Below are positions 15,609-16,681 of a stretch of DNA of 16,681 nt, piece by piece. The position numbers and the translations under genes were made by a program. The DNA comes from Psychrobacter sp. (lineage in GTDB: Bacteria > Pseudomonadota > Gammaproteobacteria > Pseudomonadales > Moraxellaceae). The notes beneath the pieces were generated by a model. It was not told the DNA's origin. It was given only the letters and a program-made list of their open reading frames with translations, and searched no databases. The stretch is from positions 1-16,681 of the forward strand of contig JAAXIL010000247.1 in assembly GCA_012270355.1 (NCBI GenBank), read 5' to 3'. How positions within the stretch are numbered: position 1 is the first letter of the stretch; each line of letters begins with the position of its first letter.

Positions 15609-16681
15609 ATGAAAATCGCCATCAGCCCCAACATTGACTATGCCCTAAACTGTGACTATCGTCTCACCGACGTGGCTGGCACAGATTTTACTAACATTGC
15701 CGCCATTGTGGTCACGATGGCAGATTTGCCAATGGCACATGAAGAAATTGAAGATTTGGGCTTTGATATTCCCATTTTCGTGGCGATCAAATATGGCGAC
15801 AGTGTGCCCGATGAATGGTTACCACACGTTTATGGTGTATTAGAGCTTGCTGATGACCAAAAATATTATAACGGTCAATTAGTCAATGCTGCTGCTGCTC
15901 ATTATATCGATACCCTTGACCCGCCGTTTTTTAAGGCGTTGATGGATTATACTGATTACGGTAATGCGGCTTTTGATTGTCCTGGGCATCAGGGCGGGCA
16001 ATTTTTTCGGCATCATCCTTCTGGCAGACGTTTCTTTTTATACTTTGGCGAAACCCTATTTCGGGCAGACTCGTGTAATGCCGATGTGCGTCTGGGCGAT
16101 TTGCTCATTCACGAAGGTCCAGCTTATCAGGCTCAAGCCCATGCCGCCAAAGTGTTCAATGCCGACAAGACCTATTTTGTGCTAAATGGCACGTCCTCAG
16201 CCAATAAAATCGCCATCGGTGCATTGGTAGCTCATGGCGATTTGGTGCTATTCGATCGCAACAATCACAAGTCGGTGTATCAATCTGCCTTATCAATAAG
16301 CGGAGGAACTGCCGTTTATTTGGAAACCGACCGCAATGCGTATGGCTTGATTGGGGGCATCGCTTCACATTGTTTTGATGAGACAGAGATTCGAGAGCGA
16401 GTCCGAGAAGTCGCTCCTGAGCGAGCCGACGACGCACGTCCGTTTCGCATTGCGGTGATACAGCTGGGTACTTATGACGGCACGATTTATAACGCTCGGC
16501 AAGTGGTGGATAAAATCGGGCATTTGTGCGATTACATTTTGTTCGACAGTGCATGGGTGGGCTATGAGCAGTTTATCCCGATGATGCAGGATTGTGGGCA
16601 CCTACAGTTGGGATGGGCGCCCGGCGGGCCCGGGATGTTGGGGACGCACTGGGGGGGGTGTGGGGCGGGCGGGGTGCTGGG
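15609..16681 (+). CDS. speC: Ornithine decarboxylase (Orn/Lys/Arg decarboxylase family), 5' part only
   Basis: Pyridoxal-phosphate enzyme converting ornithine to putrescine, the entry to polyamine synthesis, in the cytosol. The window holds 357 codons, about half of the usual 710-750 residues. The N-terminal ~100 residues form the response-regulator-like wing domain; the catalytic domain follows with FDCPGHQGGQFFRHHPSGRR, then ADSCNADVRLGDLLIHEG, FVLNGTSSANKIAIGALV, LFDRNNHKSVY, RPFRIAVIQLGTYDGTIYNA and LCDYILFDSAWVGYEQFIPM. These match E. coli SpeC and SpeF almost word for word; I cannot tell the biosynthetic from the inducible form, so speF is equally possible. The ATG at 15609 has no obvious ribosome binding site. 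From 16596 onward the reading frame persists but the residues turn Gly/Trp-rich where the family has conserved sequence, including the SVHKQ active-site Lys; see the separate entry. The gene runs off the window. Confidence 0.93.
   Translation, partial: MKIAISPNIDYALNCDYRLTDVAGTDFTNIAAIVVTMADLPMAHEEIEDLGFDIPIFVAIKYGDSVPDEWLPHVYGVLELADDQKYYNGQLVNAAAAHYIDTLDPPFFKALMDYTDYGNAAFDCPGHQGGQFFRHHPSGRRFFLYFGETLFRADSCNADVRLGDLLIHEGPAYQAQAHAAKVFNADKTYFVLNGTSSANKIAIGALVAHGDLVLFDRNNHKSVYQSALSISGGTAVYLETDRNAYGLIGGIASHCFDETEIRERVREVAPERADDARPFRIAVIQLGTYDGTIYNARQVVDKIGHLCDYILFDSAWVGYEQFIPMMQDCGHLQLGWAPGGPGMLGTHWGGCGAGGVL
16596..16681. other. G-rich corrupted sequence at the right edge, probably base-call error
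   Basis: By my count about 57% of these 86 bases are G, unlike anything else in the window. The frame of the decarboxylase is kept, and many positions still fit the expected family sequence if bases have been replaced by G: P, G, L and T of the conserved run PDDPGILVTQSVHKQ survive while D, V, S, H and K codons have become Gly, Trp or Cys. Substitution without insertion or deletion at the extreme end suggests low-quality read ends rather than biology. Confidence 0.8.

Noticed and set aside
16156..16554. 132-codon open frame on the minus strand
   Set aside because: It is antisense to the most conserved part of the ornithine decarboxylase, and its composition (many Arg, Cys, His) is that of a complement shadow.
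16659..16661. Apparent loss of the active-site lysine of the ornithine decarboxylase
   Set aside because: It falls inside the corrupted G-rich tail, so it is most likely a sequence error and not a catalytic defect.

Overview
The window looks like chromosomal DNA of a gammaproteobacterium with moderate GC content, most likely Moraxellaceae (Moraxella- or Psychrobacter-like). That placement is inferred from gene content: a BenM/CatM-type LysR regulator, a YdfG-type dehydrogenase, a SpeC/SpeF-type ornithine decarboxylase, and a MoxR/DUF58 membrane cluster. I see no phage, transposon, CRISPR, tRNA or rRNA. No gene-free stretch exceeds about 230 bases.

Layout. (1) 20-3098, minus strand: a BenM/CatM-like LysR regulator; upstream of it in the same direction a small putative lipoprotein gene broken by one in-frame stop codon; then an NRAMP-superfamily transporter lacking both canonical metal-binding motifs, with a rho-independent terminator behind it. 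(2) 3329-13989, plus strand: eight genes forming one apparent operon of 10.7 kb: DUF805 - RDD - SpoIIM/DUF95 - unnamed membrane protein - DUF4129 - DUF4350 - MoxR AAA+ ATPase - DUF58. The first six are joined by stop/start overlaps or direct abutment. A 55-base AT-rich gap before moxR may hold an internal promoter. (3) 14173-15476, plus strand: a ydfG-like short-chain dehydrogenase, then an unrecognised 129-residue protein closed by a clear terminator. (4) 15609 to the right edge: the first half of an ornithine decarboxylase, cut by the window edge.

How the parts fit. The large operon encodes a cytosolic MoxR ATPase, its usual DUF58 partner, and six proteins that are membrane-embedded or membrane-anchored. 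By analogy with other MoxR systems it is probably an envelope-located chaperone or assembly machine, but its substrate cannot be read from the sequence. DUF4350 (844 residues) and DUF58 (582 residues) look larger than usual for their families.

Sequence quality. The last 86 bases (16596-16681) are G-rich and appear to be a corrupted but still in-frame version of conserved decarboxylase sequence, as expected from base-call decay at a contig end. The premature stop at 1072-1074 in the lipoprotein gene may be either a real mutation or an error.
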